Below are positions 42,272 through 51,557 of a stretch of 64,000 nucleotides of DNA, piece after piece. Within the stretch, counting starts at the first letter, position 1. Each line of letters starts with the position of its first letter. Source of the DNA: Chitinophaga rhizosphaerae (GTDB lineage: Bacteria > Bacteroidota > Bacteroidia > Chitinophagales > Chitinophagaceae). The notes under the pieces were generated by a model. It was not told the DNA's origin. It did not search any database and saw only the letters and a program-made list of their open reading frames with translations. The DNA is taken from the NCBI RefSeq assembly GCF_003958645.1, contig NZ_RXLO01000001.1, positions 682,001 through 746,000 on the forward strand. The letters are read 5' to 3'. The position numbers and the translations under genes are program-made.

Positions 42272-44035
42272 TTATTCCATCGTGGGATTGAAAGTGCCGC
42301 CCCAATTGTTGTTTTGCTGCAACTTTGTGTTACGGTCGAGTACGTCTTTCAGGATGGGAAAGAAATAGTACGTATCCGGCACGGAGGTCACTTTCACACC
42401 GGTGCGGGGCACCTGGAGGAGGCTGTATTTGAAGTTGGCTTCCGTCAGCTGGTTGGCGGTGGCTTTCACACGCGCTTCGCTGATCGGCATTTCCGAACCA
42501 TCAGGATTGATGGCAATGGCTTCCACGCCCCACTTCGTAAGGCCATTCAGGCGGTTGAGCATGCGCAGCCTGCGGAGGTCCCAGAAGCGTTGGCCTTCGA
42601 AGCAAAGCTCGATGTTACGCTCGTCCAGGATGGCTTCCCGCATTTGATCGCGCGTGGTGGCGGTAATGCCGTAGTTGCCGTTCGTTCCCGGTTCGATGCC
42701 CGCGCGCTGGCGGATCTGCTTCAGGATGTCGAGCGCATCTGCCATGCGGCCTGTCTCGTTGGCGGTCTCGGCGTAATTGAGCATTACTTCCGCGAACCGC
42801 ATCAGCACAAAATCCACATCGTACTGCTGCACTTCCGCCTGTTTGAGGCGCAGCAGGCTGTTCTTCAGAACAAAGAAGCCGGTGTAGCGGTCGAGGTTCG
42901 TGGAGTTGATCTGCGCTTTGGGGTTGATGCCATAATCGTCCAGTTCATGCGCCACGCCCAGTGCCGTATACTGGCGCTTATCCGCTTTCCCGGAAACGGC
43001 GTAGGGCTTGCCGTTCCACACAACAGATTTGTTGAAGCGGGGATCACGGTCTTTCCAGTAATTCTGGAGGAAATCGGCGTCCGATTTATAATACGCACCG
43101 GAATTGTCGTTGTATTTCTTACCATCCTTCATGGGGAACGTTTTCACGAACTCCCAGGTGGGCACGGCAAATGCAGGCCCGCGGCTTTCGGAACCGGGGC
43201 GAACGCCGTTGTCCCATTCCGAGGTTTTGTTCGGATATTGGTTCACCACGGCGAAAACGGTCTCGGTATTTTTCTCCTGCAGCGCGATGTTGCTATAATC
43301 CTCCACCAGTTCGAAGCCCAGCGCTTTCAGATCGTCGTACGCCTTTTTGTTGGCGGTATACGCTTCCGCCCAGTAAGCATTGTTCCAGGGATTGGAGGGG
43401 TTGAACTGCGGAGAGGCTTTATACAACAGCACTTTCGCTTTGAATGCGAGGGCGAAGGCGCCGTCGATCCGGCCATAGTCGGCCGAGGAAGTGGCGATTC
43501 TGGGCGGCAGTTTGGCGATGGCGTCGTCCAGGTCCTTGATGATAAGATCGAAGCATTCTTTGGTGGAGTTGCGTGGTGTATTGAGGTCGTCGGTTTCGCG
43601 GTCCTGCGGTTTGGTAATATAGGGTACGCCGCCATGGTACAACACCATGTCGAAATACGCGTATGCGCGCATGAAGAGCGCCTGGCCGAGGATCCTGTCT
43701 TTCACGTCCTGCTTCAGGCCGCCCGTCACCACTTTTGCAGCCGCTTCATTGATGAGCCGGATACGGTTGTAGTTCCAGCTTTTGAACTCGCCGTTCGTGA
43801 TGGTCACGCGGTCGGGATAGAAGAAGATGCCCGCCATCTGTTCGCTCTTTTGTTCGAGCCCGGGGCTCCAGTTCCCGAACATGGGATAGATATTGGTGAT
43901 GAAGGCGTTGGCCAGGTTCTCGTCGTTCCAAACCTGTTCGGGGCTATAGCCCTCCAGATCGTCTATCTCCAGTACTTTTTTGCAGGAGGCGAACATCCCG
44001 CCCAGCAATAGTATGCCTAATAATGTCTTTTTCAT
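42272..44035 (-). CDS. SusD/RagB family nutrient-binding lipoprotein
   Basis: This 587-residue outer-membrane lipoprotein has the signal MKKTLLGILLLGGMFASC and then KKVLEIDDLEGYSPEQVW. Typical SusD features include TPR-like helices (AAAKVVTGGLKQDVKDRILG by parts, ALFMRAYAYFDMVLYHGGVPYI by parts), the RNSTKECFDLIIKDLDDAI block, and the C-terminal EGQRFWDLRRLRMLNRL. It caps the SusC pore and binds the substrate. The ATG at 44041 (MIMKK) is an equally possible start. It follows susC after only a few bases. Confidence 0.95.
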   Translation of the reverse strand: MKKTLLGILLLGGMFASCKKVLEIDDLEGYSPEQVWNDENLANAFITNIYPMFGNWSPGLEQKSEQMAGIFFYPDRVTITNGEFKSWNYNRIRLINEAAAKVVTGGLKQDVKDRILGQALFMRAYAYFDMVLYHGGVPYITKPQDRETDDLNTPRNSTKECFDLIIKDLDDAIAKLPPRIATSSADYGRIDGAFALAFKAKVLLYKASPQFNPSNPWNNAYWAEAYTANKKAYDDLKALGFELVEDYSNIALQEKNTETVFAVVNQYPNKTSEWDNGVRPGSESRGPAFAVPTWEFVKTFPMKDGKKYNDNSGAYYKSDADFLQNYWKDRDPRFNKSVVWNGKPYAVSGKADKRQYTALGVAHELDDYGINPKAQINSTNLDRYTGFFVLKNSLLRLKQAEVQQYDVDFVLMRFAEVMLNYAETANETGRMADALDILKQIRQRAGIEPGTNGNYGITATTRDQMREAILDERNIELCFEGQRFWDLRRLRMLNRLNGLTKWGVEAIAINPDGSEMPISEARVKATANQLTEANFKYSLLQVPRTGVKVTSVPDTYYFFPILKDVLDRNTKLQQNNNWGGTFNPTME

Positions 44036-44049
44036 AATCATGCGTTTTA

Positions 44050-47000
44050 CTAGAATCTGATGTCAGCTCCTACAGTGAAGGTTTTCATGAGAGGATAAGA
44101 ATCGTAGTTCTTTTGTTCCGGATCATGAAACTCGTTCATGGGTGAAATAGCGAAAAGGTTGGTGCCGTTGAAATACAGCTGCGCGCTCGTGAGGCCGATG
44201 GTGCGAACCCAGCTCTTGGGCAGGCTGTATCCGAGGTTCAGCATCTTCATACGAAGGTAGGCGCCGCTGCGCATCCAGAAGTTGGTGGCCACGCTGCCGG
44301 ACTCCTGCCAGTTGCTGCCTACAGGGCGTGGATATTTCGCGTCGGGATTCTCGGGCGTCCATACGTCGTCTGCCCAGATCGGGTAATACGGACGAACGCT
44401 GCCACCGTGCTGGCGCATCCCTGCACCTTCCTGGTTGCTGATCACGCGGTCGTAAGCGGTAACGCCCTGGAAGAACGTCTGCAACGCCCAGTTTTTGTAA
44501 GACAGGTTGAGGCCCAGACCAAAGTTCACGCGGGGCGTAGCGTTTTCGGAGAGCAGCTGCATGTCGTTGTTGTCGATTTTACCGTCGGGACCGGGCGCAT
44601 AGTTTTCGCCGCGGATATCTTCGAACAGGATGGCGCCGAGGTAAGGATTACGGCCGTACTGTTTGAAACCTTTGGCCAGCAAACCATCCAGTTGCTCCTG
44701 TGTCCGGATGAGGCCGAGCGATCTCAGGCCAATGATCCTCGTTTCCGGCCGGCCGATACGCGATTCGAAGTTGCGCAGGCCGTTGGGCCCCAATGCGGCA
44801 ATTTCATCATAAATATCCCAGCGGTCTTTTACATAACCCACATTGGCGTTGATGGAATAGTTGATCTTTCCGGAAGCGGCTTTGTCGCGCCATTCCAGCG
44901 TCAGCTCACCTCCTCTCCAGGAACGTGCTGCGTAGTTTTCGGGCGCCAGCGACTGGCCGTAGTTGTCCGGCACGCGCACCTGGCGGTAGCCGAGAATATC
45001 GGTTTCCTTGCGGACGAACACGTCTACCGTACCGTTGAAGCGGCCACGGAGGATGGTAAAGTCGATACCTGCGTTATAGGAAGCGGACTTCGCCCAGGTC
45101 AGGTTCGGGTTGGGCGTAGCGCCGGGAGCGATGCCCTGATAGAGGCGATCGCCAAACATATAGCCGCTGCCGTTCACGATCCGCTGGCGGAACGAGAAAG
45201 GCGAAATCCTGTTGCCGGCCGCGTCCAGGTCGTTGCCCGTTGTTCCGTAAGATGCGCGGACCTTCAGGTCGTCGAACGCGCGCGTGGCGTTTTTGAACCA
45301 GGTCTCTTCCGAAAGGCGCCATGCTGCAGAAACGGACGGGAAGAAGCCCCAACGGCTATTACTGGGGAAAAGCGTGTTACCGTCGTACCGGAATGAAAAT
45401 TCGGCGATATAACGGCTGTCGTAGTTATAGTTCACGCGGCCGATCCAGGACTGGCGTGCGCCTACGGAGTCTTTACCGCTGGAATTGCGGAACTGCCGGT
45501 CGGTCGGATAGGCGATGAACTGATCATACGGCGTGATGGGATTCTCGGCGCGGGAATACGCGATGCTGCCACCGGTTTCCGACTGTTCGAATACCATCAG
45601 CGCATCGATGCCATGTTTGCCGAAGGTGCGGTTGTAATTCAGGAACCAGTTCAGCTGATAGCTCCACCAGGTGGAGATATTGTAATCCATGAAGGGCTGA
45701 TTGGAGCTGAAGGTGAAGATGTTGGTCTTGTTCGGGTCTGGCGGAGCGGGAATGAAACGGTTGCCGTCAGGGTCTTTCGGATTGAACACGTAGTTCTTCT
45801 GGTACGTGAGGAAGCGCTTGCGCATGTAGTCTTCCGCCAGGTAGCTGCCCGTCACTTTCGTGGTCAGGCCTTTCACGTATTTGCCGAGATCGATGTCGAT
45901 CCCGAGGATCGAGTTCAGCTGGCGGTTGCGCGTTTTGATATAGCGGTTGCCGATCACCTGATCGATCACGCTCCAGGCCTGCCAGCTGCCCATGGGCGTC
46001 TGCACCGGGTAATCGGTTACATAGTTGACGGGGGTACCGTCGGCCAGCGTATAAAACGGAAAAGTTTTGGGCCAGTTGAACGTTACCCGGTAAAGATCGG
46101 ATACATCGAAGTCGTCGTCGCCGGTGAATGGCCAGTAGAAACGGTCGAGGTTCTGCTGGTTAGCGGCGATGTTCAGGTTGATCTTGATCGCATCCGATAC
46201 TTTGGCGGTAACGTTGCTCCGGAGATTCACCTTGCTGTTGTCCAGGCTTTTGTAGGATCCTTTTTCTCCCCGGTAGCTTAACAGCGAGTAGTAGGTGATC
46301 TTTTCGCTTCCGCCTGCAACGCTGAGCGAGTGGCGGTGGCTGGAGGGATCGCGCCAGATGAAATCGTGAACGTTATAATGTTTGTCTTTGAAATAGTCGA
46401 ACTCTTCCTGGCTGTTGGGGTTCGGAGTACCGCGGAATTCGGCCACACGGTTTTGATAGGTGAGCTCGTCTGCCGCGGTGGTTTTGTCTGACAGCAGTTC
46501 GCGGGTGGGGCGTGCGGTGGTGTAGTTGGTCTGGAAGCTGAACACGGGTTTACCGAGCGATCCTTTTTTGGTGGTCACCAGCACAACGCCGTTACCTGCG
46601 CGGGAGCCATAAACGGCAGCGGTAGCCGCGTCTTTGAGGAAGCTCATCTGGTCTACTTCCGCCGCCTCGAGCGCGTCGAACGCTTCCTTGTCGCGCACTA
46701 CCCCGTCGATCACATAAAGTGGTTCGGCGAAAGCGCCGCGGATGCGGATACCTGCGGTAGAACCGGAGAGCCCGGAAGTATTGGTCACATTGACCCCGGG
46801 AGCGCGGCCGGCGAGGGTGTTGGAAAGATTGGCGGGCGCCATGTTCACCAGTTCCTCCGCGCGTACGGCAGTAACGGGACCGGTGAGGTTTACTTTTTTC
46901 TGGGTGCCGTACCCCACAACCACTAGCTCGTTGAGCCCTCTGGCGGAGGCGGTCATCACTACATCCAGCCGGGCCTGGGTGCCGACGGCGATTTCCTGGG

Positions 47001-47331
47001 TGTTGTAGCCCACGAATCGGAAGATGAGGACGGCTCCGTTGTCGGGCACGTTGAGGGAATACTCGCCGTTAACGTTGCTAACGGTGCCGGTAGCAGCACC
47101 TTTGATGGCGATGGTTACACCGGGCAATCCGCCGCCGGTTTCGTCTGTAACGCGGCCGGTGATCTTCCGGTCAAATGCAGCCGCTTCGTACGGAGCGCGG
47201 GCGATGCCCATGGAGGCGTAGCCCATCAGGAGGCAGACGGAAAGCGCCGCCGGGACAAGCCCGGCGATCCGCCGAACCGTCCGGTTACAGCCACTGTTGG
47301 GCTGCCGGGATTTCGATTGATGGAATAGCAT
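44050..47331 (-). CDS. SusC/RagA family TonB-dependent transporter
   Basis: This 1093-residue outer-membrane transporter has, in order, an N-terminal export signal with a long basic n-region, a carboxypeptidase-regulatory-like domain (KITGRVTDETGGGLPGVTI), the SusC motif LNELVVVGYGTQKKVNLTG, a plug domain (LAGRAPGVNVTN, PLYVIDGVVRDKEAF, SFLKDAATAAVYGSRAGNGV), and a beta-barrel to the final VGADIRF. The start at 47331 is preferred to a frame that reaches 47385. No sigma/anti-sigma pair is adjacent, and no plug-preceding STN domain was seen. Its likely substrate is discussed with the NamZ gene upstream. Confidence 0.95.
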   Translation of the reverse strand: MLFHQSKSRQPNSGCNRTVRRIAGLVPAALSVCLLMGYASMGIARAPYEAAAFDRKITGRVTDETGGGLPGVTIAIKGAATGTVSNVNGEYSLNVPDNGAVLIFRFVGYNTQEIAVGTQARLDVVMTASARGLNELVVVGYGTQKKVNLTGPVTAVRAEELVNMAPANLSNTLAGRAPGVNVTNTSGLSGSTAGIRIRGAFAEPLYVIDGVVRDKEAFDALEAAEVDQMSFLKDAATAAVYGSRAGNGVVLVTTKKGSLGKPVFSFQTNYTTARPTRELLSDKTTAADELTYQNRVAEFRGTPNPNSQEEFDYFKDKHYNVHDFIWRDPSSHRHSLSVAGGSEKITYYSLLSYRGEKGSYKSLDNSKVNLRSNVTAKVSDAIKINLNIAANQQNLDRFYWPFTGDDDFDVSDLYRVTFNWPKTFPFYTLADGTPVNYVTDYPVQTPMGSWQAWSVIDQVIGNRYIKTRNRQLNSILGIDIDLGKYVKGLTTKVTGSYLAEDYMRKRFLTYQKNYVFNPKDPDGNRFIPAPPDPNKTNIFTFSSNQPFMDYNISTWWSYQLNWFLNYNRTFGKHGIDALMVFEQSETGGSIAYSRAENPITPYDQFIAYPTDRQFRNSSGKDSVGARQSWIGRVNYNYDSRYIAEFSFRYDGNTLFPSNSRWGFFPSVSAAWRLSEETWFKNATRAFDDLKVRASYGTTGNDLDAAGNRISPFSFRQRIVNGSGYMFGDRLYQGIAPGATPNPNLTWAKSASYNAGIDFTILRGRFNGTVDVFVRKETDILGYRQVRVPDNYGQSLAPENYAARSWRGGELTLEWRDKAASGKINYSINANVGYVKDRWDIYDEIAALGPNGLRNFESRIGRPETRIIGLRSLGLIRTQEQLDGLLAKGFKQYGRNPYLGAILFEDIRGENYAPGPDGKIDNNDMQLLSENATPRVNFGLGLNLSYKNWALQTFFQGVTAYDRVISNQEGAGMRQHGGSVRPYYPIWADDVWTPENPDAKYPRPVGSNWQESGSVATNFWMRSGAYLRMKMLNLGYSLPKSWVRTIGLTSAQLYFNGTNLFAISPMNEFHDPEQKNYDSYPLMKTFTVGADIRF

Positions 47332-48010
47332 ATCGATTTGGTTTATGAAAAAGCAATGATGAACGGCTTTGATCCGCGCGCACAAGGGCGCAATCGGTTG
47401 CAGGCATGGCAGTCCCGATCGGCGCTATGCACGTCGTTTTTAGATATTGAAATGGAATCGGATTTCCCGGTTCGGGGAAAATCAGCCGGTTAACCGCAGC
47501 AACAGGCTACGGCACGCATGGCTCAATGTCCAATAAATGCATCATACTTTGGTCAGGTTTAATGCTTAAATAGAAATGGCATGTAAAAACGTTCGCCTGC
47601 CGGATGGATCCGTAAAAAACAATGTGTAATGCTTACTGTAAAAACCTTTTCACTGTGACGAATGCCCATACTTCGATTAGATTTTATTCGCTGTAAATAG
47701 TAAGTCGATAACCCAGGTGCCAGCGCACGAAAGCTATTTGAATGGAAATGAAAAATATGGTCAGACACGACGGGTGCTATATGCTCGATATACGGTTTCT
47801 CAAACCTGGCACGCCGTTGTGCGGTTGTAAATAGTGTTTCCCTGATGATGACGATCAGCCTTTGGTTTCTTCGTGTTCCTTACAAATATATTCTTAAAAC
47901 TTTCTTTTCCTAACTTTTATTTAACAGATCCATATTATATTTTCTTCACTTTTATTAAAGTCACTAAAACTTCTATAAATTTTTTCACCAAGTTTCAATT
48001 CTGAAATATA
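47332..48010. other. Long AT-rich leader region of susC
   Basis: These 680 bp hold no convincing gene; a 69-codon minus-strand frame at 47559-47768 looks non-coding. The left two thirds have moderate GC and the part near 47860-48010 is very AT-rich. The best promoter match is far from susC, so the transcript may carry a leader of about 545 nt. Confidence 0.5.
47883..47890 (-). promoter_or_regulatory. Putative -7 box of susC
   Basis: On the minus strand this reads TATATTTG, the same octamer as in front of pdhA and gyrA. It lies 552 bp before the susC start, in very AT-rich DNA, where chance matches are more likely. Confidence 0.4.
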
Positions 48011-48031
48011 AAAAGGCCCGTTTCCGGGCCT
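48010..48031 (-). terminator. Terminator of the namZ gene
   Basis: The hairpin GGCCCG-TTTC-CGGGCC (48015-48030) with AAAA on its left gives a stem plus U-run in the leftward transcript, 28 bp after the namZ stop. It suggests namZ and susC are separate transcripts. Confidence 0.8.
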
Positions 48032-48058
48032 CATGAAAAGTTGGCGGTAATGACAGGA

Positions 48059-49240
48059 TCAGGGGTATAACAGGTATTTCTTTCGCATCTGTTTGTATTG
48101 GCTTAAACCGGGCTCCCAGCTCTTGCGGATCTCCGCTTCCGACAAACCGGCTTCTATCTGCCTGCGGAATTCGCGCGTGCCCACCAGCCCGTCGATACTC
48201 CCGATCTGCGCACTTAAACTGCGGTCGAAGAACTTCGACTTATCGGGATAGGCTTTGTACAATTCGATCATCCAGCTGATATTAAGCTGCCCCCGCTTGC
48301 GCCAGGGCGATATGTCGAACGTACGCAGATCGAGCCCGTAACAGGTTTCGTTCTGATGCAGCGGCGTCTCGCTTTTTCCCGGGATGCTCACCGGCTTGAA
48401 GCTGAATTCATATTTCCCTTTCAGCTCCGGCGCCCCCAGCACGGTAAACGGCATATACGTGCCGCGGCCCTGGCTGAGCCGGGTACCTTCAAACATGCAC
48501 AACGAAGGGTACAGGATGATCGACTGCTGGGTATTCAGGTTGGGCGACGGCGCCACGGGCAGCACGTAATCCATATCATGCCGGTAATTTTTCAGGGTTA
48601 TGATCTTCAGGTTGCATTTTTTTTTGTTGCGCATCCATCCCTGCCCGTTGATCATGAGCGCAAACTCGCCGATGGTCATACCGTGCGTCATGGGAACGGG
48701 ATACCGCCCGATCCCCGACTCCAGCGTCATATCCAGCACCGGCCCGTCTACAAACCCGTTGGGATTGGGCCTGTCGAGAATGATCAGCGTCTTCTTCGCA
48801 TCGGCGCAGGCTTCCATGATCTCGCGGAGGGTATTGATGAGCGTATAAAACCGGCAGCCCACGTCCTGCAGATCGAACACCATCACATCGATGGCGGCCA
48901 TCTGCGCGGGCGACGGCTTCCTGCGGTTGCCGTACAGCGATATAACGGGAATGCCTGTCTGCGGGTCTACCTCGTCTTTCACCGCCGCGCCGTTACTGGC
49001 GCTATTCCGGAAACCATGCTCCGGGCCGAAGATCGTTTTGATCATCACACCGCGCTTCAGTAAACTGTCTACAATGGGCTGATCGCCGATGATGGACGTC
49101 GGGTTGATCATCATGCCGACTTTCTTCCCTTTCAGCAGCGGCAGGTACGCTTCCACCTGGTCCGCCCCCGTCAGGATGGGCTGTTGGGCCTTCGCGGCCG
49201 ACAATCCGGCAACGGCGATCAATACGAGTAAATACTTCAT
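48059..49240 (-). CDS. namZ: Exo-beta-N-acetylmuramidase NamZ-like (DUF1343, GH171)
   Basis: This 393-residue secreted protein (signal ending AAKAQQ) belongs to DUF1343. Key motifs are GKKVGMMINPTSI, the diagnostic FGPEHGFR at 71-78, VMVFDLQDVGCRFYTLINTL by parts, ILDRPNPNG, and MTHGMTIGEFALMINGQGW by parts. The characterised family member NamZ cuts MurNAc from the non-reducing end of peptidoglycan sugar chains, a step in cell-wall recycling. The gene is followed on the same strand by a susCD pair, which suggests uptake of cell-wall fragments. A -7 box and a terminator frame it. Confidence 0.9.
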   Translation of the reverse strand: MKYLLVLIAVAGLSAAKAQQPILTGADQVEAYLPLLKGKKVGMMINPTSIIGDQPIVDSLLKRGVMIKTIFGPEHGFRNSASNGAAVKDEVDPQTGIPVISLYGNRRKPSPAQMAAIDVMVFDLQDVGCRFYTLINTLREIMEACADAKKTLIILDRPNPNGFVDGPVLDMTLESGIGRYPVPMTHGMTIGEFALMINGQGWMRNKKKCNLKIITLKNYRHDMDYVLPVAPSPNLNTQQSIILYPSLCMFEGTRLSQGRGTYMPFTVLGAPELKGKYEFSFKPVSIPGKSETPLHQNETCYGLDLRTFDISPWRKRGQLNISWMIELYKAYPDKSKFFDRSLSAQIGSIDGLVGTREFRRQIEAGLSEAEIRKSWEPGLSQYKQMRKKYLLYP

Positions 49241-49266
49241 AAACGTGTTTTCGCTTTCCTTTCAGA

Positions 49267-49274
49267 CAAACTTA
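49267..49274 (-). promoter_or_regulatory. Putative -7 box of namZ
   Basis: On the minus strand this reads TAAGTTTG, an exact TAnnTTTG match 27 bp before the ATG, giving a leader of about 20 nt. Confidence 0.5.
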
Positions 49275-49314
49275 ACACTTACAACCGTTATCTACCGTCA
49301 AAAAGAACGGGTGG

Positions 49315-50088
49315 TCAGGGGAGCTCTTTCAGCCATTGTTCCGCGTAGGAACGGGCGGCTTTCACCGTTTCAGACCCGGCGCGGAAGCACAGCTTCCAAT
49401 CGCGGCTCTTTTTCTCCAGTGCCGGATCTTCAAAAACCATTTTACTGCCTTTCTTCACCAGTTTCGCGTTGAAATCGATGTCGGAAGTGAGCGCCAGAAA
49501 GGCTTTCAGGCGGAGCTTGAGCATGCCTTCCAAGGTTCCGGGATAAGTTTCCCCGTACTTCGCCAGTTCGGCTTTGAACGCGGCCGTCGGGGGACCGGGC
49601 AGCTCACCTACCATGGATTGTACGTAAATCTTGTGCATTTTGTGCCTGGGGTCTTTCATCGCCGCCACGATGTCTTTCATCGCCTTGAGCGATTCTCCGT
49701 AACTTTCCTTGTACTCCGCATCGGCGGTTTCGTAGAGTTTCTCCAGCTCCTTCGTGTCTTTTTCGGCTTTACGGATGGCTAGTTTCAGTTTGGCGTTGCC
49801 GTCTTTCGGCGCGCCTTTTTCCCATTCTTCCACATAGGCATTTTTGTATTCCGGCGTGGAAACGTACGCTTTGATATAGTCGCCCATTTCTTTGACGGCC
49901 TGCGCGCGTTCTTCCGGCGGAATCTGTTTGCCTTTGTAAGCGCCGATGAGTTCGAGTTTTCCGGAAAGCAGGTTGCGGTCGATAGCCTTATGCGCATCTT
50001 CGTCCGTAACACCGAGGCGGGAGATGATGTTGCTGGCGCCGAACGCCAGGATGCCCGTGGCGAGCACGGCAATCGTTAATTTGATCAT
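49315..50088 (-). CDS. Unknown exported helical protein
   Basis: This 257-residue protein starts with a hydrophobic segment (LTIAVLATGILAFGA) that is a signal peptide or anchor; the rest is highly charged and helical, rich in Lys, Glu and Ala (for example KLAIRKAEKDTKELEKLYETA by parts). It has conserved-looking blocks IGAYKGKQIPPEERAQAVKEMG by parts and FRAGSETVKAARSYAEQWL. I recognise no domain. It is upstream of namZ on the same strand, with 75 bp between, and has its own -7 box, so a link to cell-wall use is possible but unproven. Confidence 0.75.
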   Translation of the reverse strand: MIKLTIAVLATGILAFGASNIISRLGVTDEDAHKAIDRNLLSGKLELIGAYKGKQIPPEERAQAVKEMGDYIKAYVSTPEYKNAYVEEWEKGAPKDGNAKLKLAIRKAEKDTKELEKLYETADAEYKESYGESLKAMKDIVAAMKDPRHKMHKIYVQSMVGELPGPPTAAFKAELAKYGETYPGTLEGMLKLRLKAFLALTSDIDFNAKLVKKGSKMVFEDPALEKKSRDWKLCFRAGSETVKAARSYAEQWLKELP

Positions 50089-50118
50089 AACCGAAAAATG
50101 TTAGGGGTTACCAATATG

Positions 50119-50126
50119 CAAAAGTA
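50119..50126 (-). promoter_or_regulatory. Putative -7 box of the unknown exported protein
   Basis: On the minus strand this reads TACTTTTG, the same octamer as for ndk, 31 bp before the ATG at 50088. No -33 TTG was seen. Confidence 0.5.
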
Positions 50127-50771
50127 TCGCTACCGCTGCAGCCGGGATCGATGCAGCATTCGGACCGTCGCTTCCATCCGCCGAAGCGCATTTTCCGCAT
50201 CCTGAAACGAAAAAGCCCATGCTCACAAAGACGACGAAGGCAGCCATGCCTCCGCCAACTTCATCGCCCGGGATGCCGAAGATGCTATGAAAACTCAGCT
50301 CGTTGCCCAAGGAGAATGCCCCACGAGCCCCGTTGCATCGGGGAATTTGCGCCAAAATTCGGACTTCGGGCGGCCGAGGCTTTCGCGGGACAACTGATCG
50401 AGCCGCGCTTCGGACGCTGCTTTACCGCTGGGGGGCATAGCCTCGGCAGCATGTGTTCGAGAAGTTCGCCCAAGAGTACCGGGAGAGTTACGGGCAGGAT
50501 TTTGGGACGGCTTTCGTGGATGTGTTGCAGCATTGAGAAAGTTCGATCGTTTTCCTGCAAATCCCCATTACTAATCGCATGGCACATTATCGGTAATGGC
50601 CCTAATCCCTATACATTCTCACCTTCCGGTGAATGAACGCAAGTCCTCTGAACGTGATCTTGCCAGGCAGAATGGCTGCGCCCCAAAAGCGAAGATAATG
50701 GCCAATTCTCCCCGCTTAGCCAGGCTTATCCTGCAATTTCAGTAGCAGCCCCATTCCTGTGCATTCCCCTA
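50127..50771. other. Gene-free stretch with a possible decayed frame
   Basis: No intact gene is seen in these 645 bp. Frames on both strands (50151-50636 plus, 50285-50587 minus) look non-coding overall. A short plus-strand tail at 50441-50536 reads like protein (VFEKFAQEYRESYGQDFG, ending VDVLQH and TGA) directly after an in-frame TAG, which hints at the remains of a former gene. Confidence 0.35.
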
Positions 50772-51383
50772 TCAGGCGATTTTATACAAAAGCCCGGTAA
50801 ACGAGATCATAACAAGCACGGTAATCACCGCCCCGAACGCAAAGATGGTGAAAGATTCCCGCTTGATTTTCGCCATCATAACTGAATCAACGATCGTTTC
50901 CGGATAGTTCGTTCTTTTCAGGAAGTGAATGCTTGCGATATGCGCGAATACACTCAGGATCGACAACGTATAATATGGGATAAAGAATAACTTGGACGGG
51001 AATTCCACTGCCACGTTCGCGGCGAAGTAAAAGTCGGTTTCAATATGCCATTGATAGCGTGCCATCATGACCGCGGCTACGTGATTGATGAGGAATAAGG
51101 CCAGATAGCCCCCACTGAGCACCTGCACCTTAACGGCAACAGGTTGCCGCCTGAAACCTTTTTTTGCGACGAGGGTGGCGCCGCTGACGATCTGCGAAGC
51201 AACACAGGCCAGCAGCAGTATTTCCACCGGAGGAAAGCGGTACAGTTCCCGGAAAATTTCCATCACCCTGATATGCACTTGCGGCCCCGCCAGCGCGAAA
51301 AGATGATTGGTGAAATGCAGTAACAGGAAGATTGCAATGATCAATCCGGATGCCCGGTGAAATTTCTGGAGCGCCGTTGCCAT
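50772..51383 (-). CDS. Cytochrome-b-like membrane protein
   Basis: This 203-residue protein has about five TM helices. Several histidines sit in or next to helices: HRASGLIIAIFLLLHFTNHL at the start, INHVAAVMMARYQWH near residue 110, and FAHIASIHFL near 165. This pattern resembles the haem-binding subunits of succinate dehydrogenase/fumarate reductase and similar cytochrome b proteins, but no catalytic subunit is nearby and there is no firm motif. It lies downstream of the LytTR regulator gene on the same strand, 174 bp away. Confidence 0.65.
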   Translation of the reverse strand: MATALQKFHRASGLIIAIFLLLHFTNHLFALAGPQVHIRVMEIFRELYRFPPVEILLLACVASQIVSGATLVAKKGFRRQPVAVKVQVLSGGYLALFLINHVAAVMMARYQWHIETDFYFAANVAVEFPSKLFFIPYYTLSILSVFAHIASIHFLKRTNYPETIVDSVMMAKIKRESFTIFAFGAVITVLVMISFTGLLYKIA

Positions 51384-51557
51384 AGGTGTTGTGGTTTCAA
51401 GTTGCAGGATGAAGGTATCAATCCCTCAGCGAATTCCGGCTTGTGCAAAAATTCGTCCTAAACGTAACGAAGGTACGCAACACATGCTATGCATAGAAAT
51501 GAATGTTGCTTTCTTCCGCCAAAATACCTGAAAACCGGTATGCACGAACAGTCTCGC

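Noticed and set aside
42236-44011. A 591-codon plus-strand frame opposite susD
   Set aside because: Covers the susD gene in the opposite direction and begins inside a terminator; not protein-like.
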